The notes under the pieces: generated by a model
Seen by the model: the letters and a program-made list of their open reading frames with translations, nothing else
Database searches by the model: none
What the model was told of the DNA's origin: nothing
Made by a program: the position numbers and the translations under genes
DNA from: Legionella israelensis
GTDB taxonomy: Bacteria > Pseudomonadota > Gammaproteobacteria > Legionellales > Legionellaceae
DNA: 64,000 bases
NCBI RefSeq assembly: GCF_004571175.1
Contig: NZ_CP038273.1
Span: 2,108,001-2,172,000, forward strand
Direction: 5' to 3'
Part shown: positions 9,882 through 19,136 of the stretch, piece by piece
How the letters are laid out: each line of letters starts with the position of its first letter
Position numbering within the stretch: position 1 is the first letter of the stretch

Positions 9882-10808
9882 ATGAGGAAGGCACAGTTAA
9901 TTGAACTCTACCAGCATTGGGCTTCTTTAACGGAAGAAGCAAAACAAAAGGCAAAAAATGAGATTATTGCCTGTTATGATGTGGATAAAGAGGAGTTTGA
10001 GGAGAATATAGCTGACTTGACTCAACTTGCTTATGAGAATAATGGCTTAGAGTTCGTCGCCCCTGGAGGCAGTAATTTTGCAGGCGATGTTTTCAAATCC
10101 TTCATTGATCAATACGATAGCCATCTCATTGAGGAGTTTGTTGAGCAACAATTTGATTTTAGCGACCCAAGCATTGAAACGTTTATTCTTTCGCCTCAGA
10201 CACGAGAGATGTTTCAAATCATTAAAGATAGTGCTCCTGAGGTATTTAAAGAACATATTGGCGAAAAGATAGCGATTCGAACGATCATTGCACTTATTAC
10301 AGATTGTTTTTTAAATCACCAAAAGTCTGAATTGCCTGAGAATATTGCCCGAAATCAGGATCAATTACCACAATCCTATCAAAATTTCAGTGTGGCAGGT
10401 TTATTTGCCGATTATGCATCTCCAAAGGCCATGTTCTTCCACTCTCAAAGAAGCCACAGAAAAGAAGCCCGTGAGTTGAGCGATAAGTTAAAAGATTCCT
10501 CGGTCAATAAACGCTACGAAGCTTTGCTTGAAGTGTATGATGATGTCAAGGAAAATGCTGGATTTAATCCACAAGGCTCTTTTGCCAGAAGGCTGAGGCA
10601 TGCATTGCTTATGACGCATGCTCAATTACCTGAAAATGAATTATTAGCCGAAGGGCAGAACTTGCAGCAGGCCATTATGAGTATCCAAAACATATCAAAA
10701 AATCCAGTAATGCTTAATCGGTGGTTTGAAAACCAACTCACTCCTTTGGCTGAAGAAAAGAGCAGTATTGGTTTTTCTCTTTCTTCTGTTGGGGCAAGCG
10801 GATTCTGA
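9882..10808 (+). CDS. Uncharacterised 308-residue protein, possible secreted effector
   Basis: I do not recognise a family. The protein is hydrophilic, helical in character and has no signal peptide or membrane segment. It opens MRKAQLIELYQHWASLTEEA and has acidic patches (DKEEFEENIADL) and a central SQRSHRKEARELSDKLKDSS region. The last 30 residues hold a short acidic run (PLAEEKSS) followed by small and hydrophobic residues (SLSSVGASGF), a composition common in Dot/Icm-translocated proteins; that is inference only. It is isolated, with an AT-rich upstream region shared with the divergent desaturase. Confidence 0.6.
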   Translation: MRKAQLIELYQHWASLTEEAKQKAKNEIIACYDVDKEEFEENIADLTQLAYENNGLEFVAPGGSNFAGDVFKSFIDQYDSHLIEEFVEQQFDFSDPSIETFILSPQTREMFQIIKDSAPEVFKEHIGEKIAIRTIIALITDCFLNHQKSELPENIARNQDQLPQSYQNFSVAGLFADYASPKAMFFHSQRSHRKEARELSDKLKDSSVNKRYEALLEVYDDVKENAGFNPQGSFARRLRHALLMTHAQLPENELLAEGQNLQQAIMSIQNISKNPVMLNRWFENQLTPLAEEKSSIGFSLSSVGASGF

Positions 10809-10916
10809 ATGCTCAGTCCTGATTGGGAAATTTATTAGTCCATCTTGCGAGAAAAAAGCACCCACATAAGTTAAGCAGGGTTGCCACGTCGGGTAGGAGC
10901 CCAATTGTCAACACAC

Positions 10917-12392
10917 CTAATATTTTTGCTCAAAAGAGATTAGCTTTTTTTCCAGTAACCATTGTAATCTGGCCTTTTGGCTCTTTTTCGTAAAATTTTT
11001 ACAAGCAATAGAATCTAATTGTCTACATTCATTGACGGGTTGAGCGGTTTGAGAATTTGACCAGATACTTTTCCCAGGAAGAAAACTGTAAGTTAGTGCA
11101 TTCCGATTAATTTGTTTCAAGAGGGGGTAATCTATACCATGATTAAGTACTGCCTCCAAATATTGTTGGCTCAAATCTGTTCGCAGTACACCTTCATCAT
11201 CTGTGGAAAGTACTACAGGGACATGGTGCAAGAGATATTGCCTTAAAGGATGATCTTTACCCGTAATGGACAGAATCTCACGATTACTGGTGAGATTAAT
11301 TTCAACTGCTATGTCATGTTTAGCCATGTAATTCAAAGTGTTTTCTGCTTTATTCTCATGCATGATATCTACGCCATGGCCTATACGTTCAGCACGGCCG
11401 GTTAAGAGGGCTTCTCGAACATGGTCTTTAAGATGCTCAGATGCCACGAGTTCTGGCGATAGCTCTCCTGCATGCAGTGCAATATGAACTTCGGGATAAA
11501 CCTGATGCAGGAATTGGAAAATTTGCATGTGCTTTTGGTAATCCCGTAAAGATAAATAACCGTCTTCTGCCTGCACGAGATTGACGGCCACGAGATCGCT
11601 GGAATTTGCAGCGGCAGCAAACGCACTTAAAGCCTGAGCAAACACGGCATTTGCTGATTGCTCTCGCAGGACATAATATTGAAATTTGACCGTGATTTTA
11701 CAAGCCTTTTGTTTAGGAGTACGGTCACAACCGAGACGTTGACGCGCTTTTTTTAAAATATTTGTTGTCTCGGCCACTGTGGATTGAATATTGTTGAGAA
11801 AGGCCTTGTTGCGTAATAAAGCCTGTTTTTTTTTCGCAAGTGTATCCATTTTGCTAATGCTTTGAGCAAATTCAGATGACCGTGCTTTATCAGGACTGAC
11901 CATAAGCTCAAGATAAAGCACATTTTGCTGAGCTGCTTGCTTTAAGATTTCAGCAAGAATTTCAGTTTGTTTGTCAAATGCAAGTGGCATGAATTTGGGG
12001 AAGCTGTTAAAGAAATGATCATGCCCTGATTCTTTAGTGCTGACAAAGTCTTTCATCGACCAGGCTCGAACGGTTTGTTCATAAAGCCCTGGAGACTTAA
12101 CCAATTGTTTGCTTGACACATCCTGGCCGCAATCGTTCATTGTTTTTTTTATGACCAGAGTATCTTTTTGCAAACAATAGTGTTCTTCTGCGGCCCATTG
12201 AATCATTTTTTCAGGGAGAACACCGCCATCTAAATGATAATGGAGCTCACCTCCTTTAGGCATTTTTTTTAAAAAGGCATGCAGTTTGTCGGGATTGTTT
12301 TTTATCTGATTAAAATACAGATTGACATTTGCTTTTGCAGATAAAACAAAAGACAAGAAAATAACGAATAGAAATGGTCTAAAAATATTCAT
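10917..12392 (-). CDS. Secreted adenosine deaminase family protein
   Basis: Predicted zinc-dependent deaminase of adenosine or a related purine. An N-terminal signal peptide (residues ~1-21, hydrophobic FLFVIFLSFVLSAKA) directs export. The catalytic core shows the HxH zinc pair HYHLDGG (51-55), ALHAGELS, the ERIGHGVDI block and the STDDEGV aspartates, matching adenosine deaminase. At 491 residues it is longer than cytosolic ADA and closer to the secreted ADGF-like type; the extra length lies before and within the barrel (residues 60-230). Extracytoplasmic location suggests purine salvage outside the cytoplasm. It converges on the preceding gene. Confidence 0.85.
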   Translation of the reverse strand: MNIFRPFLFVIFLSFVLSAKANVNLYFNQIKNNPDKLHAFLKKMPKGGELHYHLDGGVLPEKMIQWAAEEHYCLQKDTLVIKKTMNDCGQDVSSKQLVKSPGLYEQTVRAWSMKDFVSTKESGHDHFFNSFPKFMPLAFDKQTEILAEILKQAAQQNVLYLELMVSPDKARSSEFAQSISKMDTLAKKKQALLRNKAFLNNIQSTVAETTNILKKARQRLGCDRTPKQKACKITVKFQYYVLREQSANAVFAQALSAFAAAANSSDLVAVNLVQAEDGYLSLRDYQKHMQIFQFLHQVYPEVHIALHAGELSPELVASEHLKDHVREALLTGRAERIGHGVDIMHENKAENTLNYMAKHDIAVEINLTSNREILSITGKDHPLRQYLLHHVPVVLSTDDEGVLRTDLSQQYLEAVLNHGIDYPLLKQINRNALTYSFLPGKSIWSNSQTAQPVNECRQLDSIACKNFTKKSQKARLQWLLEKKLISFEQKY

Positions 12393-12681
12393 TGAGATAA
12401 AAATAAAAACATTGAGTCGCTATTGTGCCATAAATTGCGTATGAATAAAACAGAAGACTTATATTCGACTTCATGAATTTATTTTGCATTCAGTTAAAAA
12501 TGACTCACCGATGCTCATTGATGAACGCACTGTAGAATTATTCAACTTTTATAACGACTCTTCTTGATAATGGTTTGCCAAGTTGTCTGGTTCAGTCTAA
12601 TGTAAATAGAGATAGACATAAGTTCTATAACTCTATTTGCGTTAGCTGGATATTCCTATTATTAGAGAGATTCCACATATC

Positions 12682-13998
12682 ATGGCAAAGAAGTCGAATC
12701 TATATATATTTACCTTTTTAGGTATCTTTTCCAGCCTCATTTTAGTTGGTGCAATACTATCTCCGCTGTTATTAGATAAAATTCGAACCACCTATCTTAC
12801 TCTGAACATGGATGTTAATCAGAGACAGGCTGAAATTATTGGAAAAATTTTATCGAATCTTTTGCAAGAAGGACAGGATAAGAAAAAGATCATTGCTGCT
12901 TTTCAGGCATCGTTAGCCAGAACAGAAATGGATCGCGGCTATCTTTGTTTAGTTAATCAAGAAAGCGGTGTATTTTTAGCTCATCCGCTTAAAAAACTGA
13001 TTGGCTACAAAGTTAATCAGCTGAAAATCGATTATTTGCCTGGTGTTAATGGAAAACCTGAAAACTGGGGTGAAGCTATTGAAAAAAATAAAGTAAGCTC
13101 AGGAGGCATTTTAAAAACGCCAAGTGGTCATGCTGAGCTCGTTGATTCTTACCGTATTCCAAACACCAATATACGTGTTTTCTCTCATGAGAATCTTGAC
13201 CGCCTGAACAAGGAAATTTCCAAGCTTGAAAAAACCGTGATCATTACTTTTATATTGTTGGGTTTTGTGGTGGCTTTTCCTGCTTCATATGCTGCATTGA
13301 AGGTCAGTAGAAGGTATGAGCGTCAAATTGAAGCTGAGCAGGCGAAATCGGAAAAACTTTTATTAAATATTTTGCCAGCAAGCATTGCTCAAAGGTTGAA
13401 GTCCGAAGAAACAAATATCGCCAACCAGTTTGATGATGTATCCGTTTTATTTGTCGATATTGTTGGCTTTACTCCGCTAACATCAATGTTGAGTCCACAA
13501 AAACTGGTGGATATGCTGAATAATATTTTTTCTCAATTTGATGCCATTTCCTTGCAATATGGTCTGGAAAAAATTAAGACCATAGGGGACGCTTATATGA
13601 TGGCAGGGGGTATTCCCGAACCTAAACCAGATCATTTGAAACGCAGCATTGAAGCCGGCTTAGCCATGATGACTTTTATTAATGAAAAATATAAGGGGCC
13701 GGAAAAAATAAAAATTCGTATGGGTCTGCATACCGGCCCCGTTACAGCTGGTGTGATTGGAACATATAAATTCACATATGATTTATGGGGCGATACAGTG
13801 AACATCGCTTCTCGGCTTGAAAGTACTTCGCAACCTGGATGTATTCATTGTTCAGAAGCGGTCTATAAGCGGATGAAAGAGGAGTATCGCTTTTCAGCAC
13901 GAGGCAAAACATCCTTAAAAGGTTTAGGTGAGGTTCCGACTTATTTCCTGATACCTGAGCAGGTTTCTGAAGAAACGCCAGAGAACAAGAAAGGCTGA
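12682..13998 (+). CDS. Membrane-bound class III adenylate cyclase
   Basis: Makes cAMP from ATP. Two transmembrane segments (about 8-30 and 185-207) bracket a periplasmic sensor domain of ~150 residues containing a RGYLCLVNQESGVFLAHP segment reminiscent of Cache-type sensors. A short linker leads to a class III cyclase domain (~250-430). Visible catalytic residues are metal-binding D259 (FVDIVGF) and D303 (TIGDAYM), and transition-state N374 and R378 (DTVNIASRLE). K299 and D367 occupy the purine-specifying positions and are the adenine-type pair, so adenylate rather than guanylate cyclase is favoured. An 88-base gap separates it from the next gene. Confidence 0.9.
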   Translation: MAKKSNLYIFTFLGIFSSLILVGAILSPLLLDKIRTTYLTLNMDVNQRQAEIIGKILSNLLQEGQDKKKIIAAFQASLARTEMDRGYLCLVNQESGVFLAHPLKKLIGYKVNQLKIDYLPGVNGKPENWGEAIEKNKVSSGGILKTPSGHAELVDSYRIPNTNIRVFSHENLDRLNKEISKLEKTVIITFILLGFVVAFPASYAALKVSRRYERQIEAEQAKSEKLLLNILPASIAQRLKSEETNIANQFDDVSVLFVDIVGFTPLTSMLSPQKLVDMLNNIFSQFDAISLQYGLEKIKTIGDAYMMAGGIPEPKPDHLKRSIEAGLAMMTFINEKYKGPEKIKIRMGLHTGPVTAGVIGTYKFTYDLWGDTVNIASRLESTSQPGCIHCSEAVYKRMKEEYRFSARGKTSLKGLGEVPTYFLIPEQVSEETPENKKG

Positions 13999-14086
13999 GA
14001 TGGTTTTCTTGCTACAATTAAAAGAGAGGATATGTAATTCATAACTATTGCAATGTATGAAGGCAAAAGCAATATAGGATGATTTG

Positions 14087-14857
14087 ATGATGTTGAAAAT
14101 GATATTCCTGGGTGCTGGCTCTGCATTTACTGTGGGTTCTGAGAACTATCAATCAAACGTTTTGTTGCAAAAAGACAATGATACTTTATTGATTGATGCA
14201 GGAACAGATATTCGTTTTTCATTGTATGAGCAAGACTTTAATTACATGGATGTCCGTAATATTTATATCAGTCACCTTCATGCCGATCATATTGGTGGGT
14301 TGGAATGGCTGGCGACAACAACCTTTTTTGATCCCAAATATCAGGGAAAGCCAAATCTGATTCTTTCTGAAAATCTAGTGAATGATTTATGGGAGCGTTC
14401 GTTATCTGGAGGACTTCGAACCTTGCAAACTGAATTAGCTACGCTGGACACCTTTTTTAATGTGCATCCGGTTCAATCGCAGGAAAGATTTTCATGGCAA
14501 AAAGTGAATTTTAAGCTAATTCAAGCGGTTCACGTCGTCAGCAATTATGAGTTAATGCCATGTTATGGCTTGTTAATGGATTATAAAAACACTCGCATTT
14601 ACTATACAGCCGATACGCAGTATGCGCCTAATCAGCTGCTGGATTATTATGAAGAGGCGGATATCATTTTTCACGACTGCGAAATTGCTGAGCAAAAAAG
14701 CGGCGTGCATGCTCATTATACCGAACTGATGACCATCCCTGCGCATTTAAAGAAAAAAATATGGTTGTATCATTATGGAACAGGTAAATTACCGAATGCC
14801 AAAGCCGATGGGTTCCTGGGATTTGTGAAAAAAGGACAATCCTTTGAATTTAAATAA
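14087..14857 (+). CDS. Metallo-beta-lactamase-fold hydrolase
   Basis: 256-residue MBL-fold protein of the ribonuclease Z-like group. The metal-binding motif HLHADH (63-68 from the ATG at 14087) and GAGSAFTVGSENYQSN near the N-terminus are typical; later metal ligands are in HVVSNYE, YTADTQYA and FHDCE. The start follows AGGA at 14076-14079. The substrate cannot be assigned; proteins of this type include phosphodiesterases, which would be notable next to a cyclase, but no residue here proves it. The stop codon lies inside a 25-bp hairpin arm. Confidence 0.8.
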   Translation: MMLKMIFLGAGSAFTVGSENYQSNVLLQKDNDTLLIDAGTDIRFSLYEQDFNYMDVRNIYISHLHADHIGGLEWLATTTFFDPKYQGKPNLILSENLVNDLWERSLSGGLRTLQTELATLDTFFNVHPVQSQERFSWQKVNFKLIQAVHVVSNYELMPCYGLLMDYKNTRIYYTADTQYAPNQLLDYYEEADIIFHDCEIAEQKSGVHAHYTELMTIPAHLKKKIWLYHYGTGKLPNAKADGFLGFVKKGQSFEFK

Positions 14858-14915
14858 GGTTCGTTTGGCGACATCAAAAGCATTCATGGCTTTGATGTCG
14901 CCAAACGAACCTTAT
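14854..14915. terminator. 25-bp perfect inverted repeat overlapping a stop codon
   Basis: Positions 14854-14878 pair without mismatch to 14891-14915 across a 12-base loop. The left arm contains the TAA stop (14855-14857) of the MBL-fold gene. No T-run follows immediately (TCACGT), though a 14-base palindrome TAAAAAGCTTTTTA follows at 14920-14933. It probably acts as a terminator or 3' end stabiliser between this gene and the converging acetoacetate decarboxylase gene. Confidence 0.75.
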
Positions 14916-15022
14916 CACGTAAAAAGCTTTTTATACGGGAATCAATCAAAATAATTCATTTTTCAGATACGAGTGAACGCGGTTTGAAATAAGCAACCGC
15001 ATTCAATCTTAGTTTGAAGCTT

Positions 15023-15790
15023 TTATTTTTTCTTCAGATAATCTTCAACCACTTCCCCATACGGTAAGGTTAAATCCGTTACAAAATGCGCCACGGACAC
15101 AATTTTCTTAATGTAAAGATCGGAAATAGGAGCAAGTGCATGAGGGTGTAGTTCCAGACTTCCCGGCCCTGTCCATGCCCCTTTAACGTTAATATCGCTC
15201 AAATAAGTGCGGGTTAGCTGATTGATTTCTGGTTTTCCATCCACGCCTGGGATGTTTTTTAATAGAAAAATAGGCTTTTTTAAAGATTGCAAAACCTGTT
15301 CTTCATCCAGTTTGTGGTGTTTATAGCCCATGGTGGCAGTAGCCAATCTTGTGCTTCCGTAATCGAGAATGCCAATAAGGGCATCTTCTTCGACAAATAA
15401 TTTGGGTTTGGCCAGTTTTTTCGGAAAGCCCCAAATTTCTCTTCCTCCTGCGATAGGCGCATGACAATCAAGAAACATAGATATGGTGAATGTTCCTTCC
15501 TCACCTTTATATTTGACCGGTATCACCTGACCGGTTTCTGTATAGTCACCAAATCCCGTAGAGTCTGGCATGCGAATAAATTCATACTTAACAACCGGTT
15601 CAAGAAGTTCTAGGTGAGGCGGTAAGATACTTTCCAAAATGTCCGGATCGGTTTCATAGCTAATAATAAAAAATTCACGATTAATGAAGCGATAAGGACC
15701 TGCAGGATAGGTTCTTATCCATCTGGGTGCAGGCATATCAAATTCATTAACGAAACTGTATTTTTTGGTGGCAGCAAGTTTTTTATCCAT
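15023..15790 (-). CDS. adc: Acetoacetate decarboxylase
   Basis: Converts acetoacetate to acetone and CO2 through a Schiff base. The 255-residue protein has the length and motifs of ADC: the active-site segment GREIWGFPKKL with adjacent lysines at 124-125, and the FIRMPDSTGFGDY block around residues 71-83. Its start is seven bases from the end of the NDH-2 fusion gene on the same strand, so the two are likely co-transcribed. With the patatin and NDH-2 genes it suggests a ketone-body or polyhydroxybutyrate-linked cluster. Confidence 0.9.
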   Translation of the reverse strand: MDKKLAATKKYSFVNEFDMPAPRWIRTYPAGPYRFINREFFIISYETDPDILESILPPHLELLEPVVKYEFIRMPDSTGFGDYTETGQVIPVKYKGEEGTFTISMFLDCHAPIAGGREIWGFPKKLAKPKLFVEEDALIGILDYGSTRLATATMGYKHHKLDEEQVLQSLKKPIFLLKNIPGVDGKPEINQLTRTYLSDINVKGAWTGPGSLELHPHALAPISDLYIKKIVSVAHFVTDLTLPYGEVVEDYLKKK

Positions 15791-15796
15791 GGTGTA

Positions 15797-18034
15797 TTAT
15801 CCTTCTATAGGTTTGTTTTTTGCTTGATGAGCCGATGTATGTTTTTGCCGAGAGGTTTTGGTGATGAGCAAGTTATTGGCTCGCAGGGTAAAATAAGCCC
15901 AGAGCCAATTAACAATGACACTGAGACGGTTTCGTCCGCCCAATAAAAAGGAAACATGCACTCCCCCCCAAAACCACCAAGCCAACTCACCACTGACTTT
16001 AAATGTATTAAATTCAGCCACGGCAGATTTGCGGCCGATGGTAGCCAGGCTGCCCAGGTGTTTATATTTAAAGGGTTTTGTATATGTTTTATTATAGACT
16101 TGTGTTGCGATTTTCTTCGCCACGTATTTCCCCGCTTGTTTTGCAGCGGGTGCAAGCCCAGGTACCGGCTGGCCATCCCAGGCATTTGAGGACGCCGTGT
16201 CACCAATGACAAAGATGTCTGGATGCCCGGGTAGGCTTAGGTCTTCTTCAACAATAATGCGGCCTGCTCGATCCGCCTCTGCACCAAGCCACTGGAAAGC
16301 CGGGGAGGCAGTGACGCCAGCAGCCCATAAAACGGACTTGGAAAATATTCTTTCTCCGTTAACGATCACCCCTTGATCATCAATGTCTTCGACCATGCTG
16401 TTGATCATAACTTTTACTCCCATTTTTTCTAAAGCATTTTGTGCTTTGGCAGATATCTTTTCTGAAAAAGTGGGTAAAACTCGGGGTGCTGCCTGGACAA
16501 GAATAATGTTTGCCGAAGCAGGATCAAAGCGGCGAAAATCTTTCTCCATCCCGTAGCGGGCCAGTTCTGCAATGGCTCCGGCAAGCTCAACGCCTGTCGG
16601 GCCTGCTCCTACAATCACAAAATTTAACAGTTGCTGTCTTTCTTCATCGTTTTCAGTGATTTCAGCAAGTTCAAACGTTTCTAACAGGCTGCTGCGCACC
16701 GTTGTGGCATCGTTGATCGTTTTTAACCCTGGAGCAAATGGCGCCCATTGATCTTTACCAAAATAACTATGGGTGGCTCCGGTAGCTATCACCAGATAAT
16801 CATAGGAAATTTGAAAATCATCGGTTTTAACGATTTTTTTGTCTTTATCAATTTGCGTCACATTTCCAAGCAGCACTTCCGCATTAAATTGTTTTAAAAA
16901 GAGAGAACGAATGGAAATCGCAATGTCTCCAGGTGAAAGGCTACCTGTGGCTACCTGGTATAGCAGAGGTTGAAAAAGGTGATAATTATGCCGGTCAATG
17001 AGCGTTACTTTGACCGGAACATTGCGCAGCGCTTTGGCGCAGGCAATACCTCCAAATCCACCGCCAACAATAACCACATGGGGTAAACGATCCAAATGGA
17101 ATGCCGGTTTTCCGGATAATTGAGGATAACGTTGTCGTAAAAAGGAAAGAATCAGATGATCAAGAGAGACTCTTCCGGGCCCTGAAACAAATAAAACGGC
17201 CATGACCATCAGCCAGTAAGGATAGAAGGCTACTGCACCTTCCATATAGTTGATTGAGATAATGATCATAGCTGCTATGGCACTAAGACGAGTGGCAAGT
17301 CCAAGACCAAATAGTAGCGCCAGAGCAATGGAGAGGTTTCCAAAAATGAACCAGGCTGAGCTTAATGGCAGCCAGGTTGAATATTTGACCATGCCTATGG
17401 TAGATAGTGCATTGATTTGCTGTGCTACCAGCAACAAAGTGAGCATTAGCCAAATTCTTAAAATCAGCAAAAAAACATCAGAAAGAACTTCATGAGTCCT
17501 GTCAAAGAAAGTTCTTAAGGTCATGGCAAAAGGTAAGGGGCTGCGACTTAAGCCTTGCTGAAAGAGGTGATCAAGAGATAGGGGCCCTGGGCCTCTTAAA
17601 ATATAACCCAGCATAAGAATGATCCAGAATAAATTCAGATCGATGGGAGTATAGTAAATTTGTGTCATGACAGCAAAAACGAAGACGGCTAAAGCGCCTG
17701 CCCGGGTAAATAGCCCGAGTAAAAGTGAAATTCCACCTGCATATTGGGCAAATATACCTAAAAAGGCTTGCCAAGCCGGTGATAACCAAGGGACAGGATA
17801 CTCCTGGCTTGCAAGAAAGACAGCAGTATTCCAGCTGCTGGTCAGAAGTATGGCCGAAACCAATAATTGCTGGGCTATCCATATACGAAAAACGATATCA
17901 ATGATTGGCCAGGCTATACGGGCAAGAAAGCTGATAGCCTCGTTAAAAAGAGCAAAAAATCGTGCAAGCTTCTGAGAAAATAAACTGTTTTGGCGAGTTG
18001 CCGGTGTTTCTTTATTTTCTTTATTGTTATTCAT
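15797..18034 (-). CDS. DoxX-DoxX-NDH-2 fusion: membrane FAD pyridine-nucleotide oxidoreductase
   Basis: 745-residue fusion. Residues ~40-157 and ~185-295 are two similar four-helix DoxX-like membrane modules, each ending in a matching motif (GPGPLSLDHL at 148-157, GPGRVSLDHL at 285-294). From ~318 a type II NADH dehydrogenase follows, with an FAD-binding GGGFGG (324-329), an NADH-binding VGAGPTGVELAG, the GDTASS block and a C-terminal amphipathic region. The predicted role is NADH oxidation at the inner membrane, passing electrons to quinone without proton pumping. The DoxX part may supply anchoring or quinone access. It lies between the patatin and adc genes. Confidence 0.85.
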   Translation of the reverse strand: MNNNKENKETPATRQNSLFSQKLARFFALFNEAISFLARIAWPIIDIVFRIWIAQQLLVSAILLTSSWNTAVFLASQEYPVPWLSPAWQAFLGIFAQYAGGISLLLGLFTRAGALAVFVFAVMTQIYYTPIDLNLFWIILMLGYILRGPGPLSLDHLFQQGLSRSPLPFAMTLRTFFDRTHEVLSDVFLLILRIWLMLTLLLVAQQINALSTIGMVKYSTWLPLSSAWFIFGNLSIALALLFGLGLATRLSAIAAMIIISINYMEGAVAFYPYWLMVMAVLFVSGPGRVSLDHLILSFLRQRYPQLSGKPAFHLDRLPHVVIVGGGFGGIACAKALRNVPVKVTLIDRHNYHLFQPLLYQVATGSLSPGDIAISIRSLFLKQFNAEVLLGNVTQIDKDKKIVKTDDFQISYDYLVIATGATHSYFGKDQWAPFAPGLKTINDATTVRSSLLETFELAEITENDEERQQLLNFVIVGAGPTGVELAGAIAELARYGMEKDFRRFDPASANIILVQAAPRVLPTFSEKISAKAQNALEKMGVKVMINSMVEDIDDQGVIVNGERIFSKSVLWAAGVTASPAFQWLGAEADRAGRIIVEEDLSLPGHPDIFVIGDTASSNAWDGQPVPGLAPAAKQAGKYVAKKIATQVYNKTYTKPFKYKHLGSLATIGRKSAVAEFNTFKVSGELAWWFWGGVHVSFLLGGRNRLSVIVNWLWAYFTLRANNLLITKTSRQKHTSAHQAKNKPIEG

Positions 18035-18060
18035 TTTTTCAAGTCCTTTAAAAATATCCT

Positions 18061-19086
18061 TTACATGTATTCTGTAATATCAATGCTGGACACTTTGCCT
18101 ATTTTATTTAAATTATCCTTGAGCCACTCCTCTCCTTTAGCACGACCCGTTTCATATAGTTCCCGAATAAAAGCCCATTCCGGATTAAGCTTGCTGGCTA
18201 CTGAATAGGATTGCATGGTCATATCCGCACGAATGGCATGGATAAACATGCGTTTTAATTTGCTTTTATATTCATCTTTGATCCAGTTTTCATCGATCAA
18301 GCGGCTGACAAAATTAATGGCTCTCATTTCGCGCATTAATGAGGAATTAAAACTGATTTCATTCACGCGGTTTAGAATATCCGCAGCCGTTTCCGGAACT
18401 TCATCGCGATAAATGGGATTGATATGAAGGATAAGCACATCATTACAGTCTGAATTATAAATGAGAGGGAAAATGGCTGGATTTCCCATATAGCCACCAT
18501 CCCAATAATAATCCTCTTCCACTTTAACCGCCTGAAACATAAATGGCAGGCAAGCTGAAGCCATCACCGCATCGATTGAAATTTCTTTATTATCGAAAAC
18601 TTTGATTTTTCCGGTTTTTACATTGGTTGCTGAAATAAAAATCTTGGTGTGTTTACAAGAAGCAATTTCATTAAAATCTACGTTTTTTTCAAGTACTTCT
18701 CTTAATGGATTAAAATTAAAAGGATTTAACTGATAGGGAGAAAAGATCTTGGTTAACAAATCAAAAAGGAAATAACTCATGGAGTGTTCCATTTTGACAT
18801 TAAAGAAGGATTCAATGGGGGTGGAGCGGATTGGACTATAGAGTTCGCCAGCATCGCTGATCATTTTCCAGAAGCTGTGCAAGGCTTCCCGAGCTGCATC
18901 ATTTCCTCCCCGTGCCAGGCCATAGGCAAGCACAGCAGCATTCATTGCTCCTGCACTGGTTGCTGAAATGGAATCAAAGCTAACTCTGCCGTCTTCCAGT
19001 AATTTATCGATAATCCCCCAAGCAAGCGCTCCATGAGCTCCACCACCTTGTAAGGCTAAATTTATTTTTTTGCTCGTCCTGGCCAT
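18061..19086 (-). CDS. Patatin-like phospholipase
   Basis: 341-residue lipid acyl hydrolase of the patatin family with a Ser-Asp dyad. It shows the oxyanion hole GGGAHG (14-19), the nucleophile elbow SATSAG with Ser44 (the usual first Gly is Ala) and DGG with Asp196. There is no signal peptide, so it is cytosolic or translocated by another route. In L. pneumophila a patatin gene (patD) is co-transcribed with the 3-hydroxybutyrate dehydrogenase gene bdhA; here the neighbours are the NDH-2 fusion (27 bases away) and adc, and no bdhA is seen. I therefore leave the symbol blank. Confidence 0.88.
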   Translation of the reverse strand: MARTSKKINLALQGGGAHGALAWGIIDKLLEDGRVSFDSISATSAGAMNAAVLAYGLARGGNDAAREALHSFWKMISDAGELYSPIRSTPIESFFNVKMEHSMSYFLFDLLTKIFSPYQLNPFNFNPLREVLEKNVDFNEIASCKHTKIFISATNVKTGKIKVFDNKEISIDAVMASACLPFMFQAVKVEEDYYWDGGYMGNPAIFPLIYNSDCNDVLILHINPIYRDEVPETAADILNRVNEISFNSSLMREMRAINFVSRLIDENWIKDEYKSKLKRMFIHAIRADMTMQSYSVASKLNPEWAFIRELYETGRAKGEEWLKDNLNKIGKVSSIDITEYM

Positions 19087-19136
19087 AAGAGCTCCCTTCT
19101 TTTTCTGTTATTTGGGTTAACTGCCCCTTTATTTTT

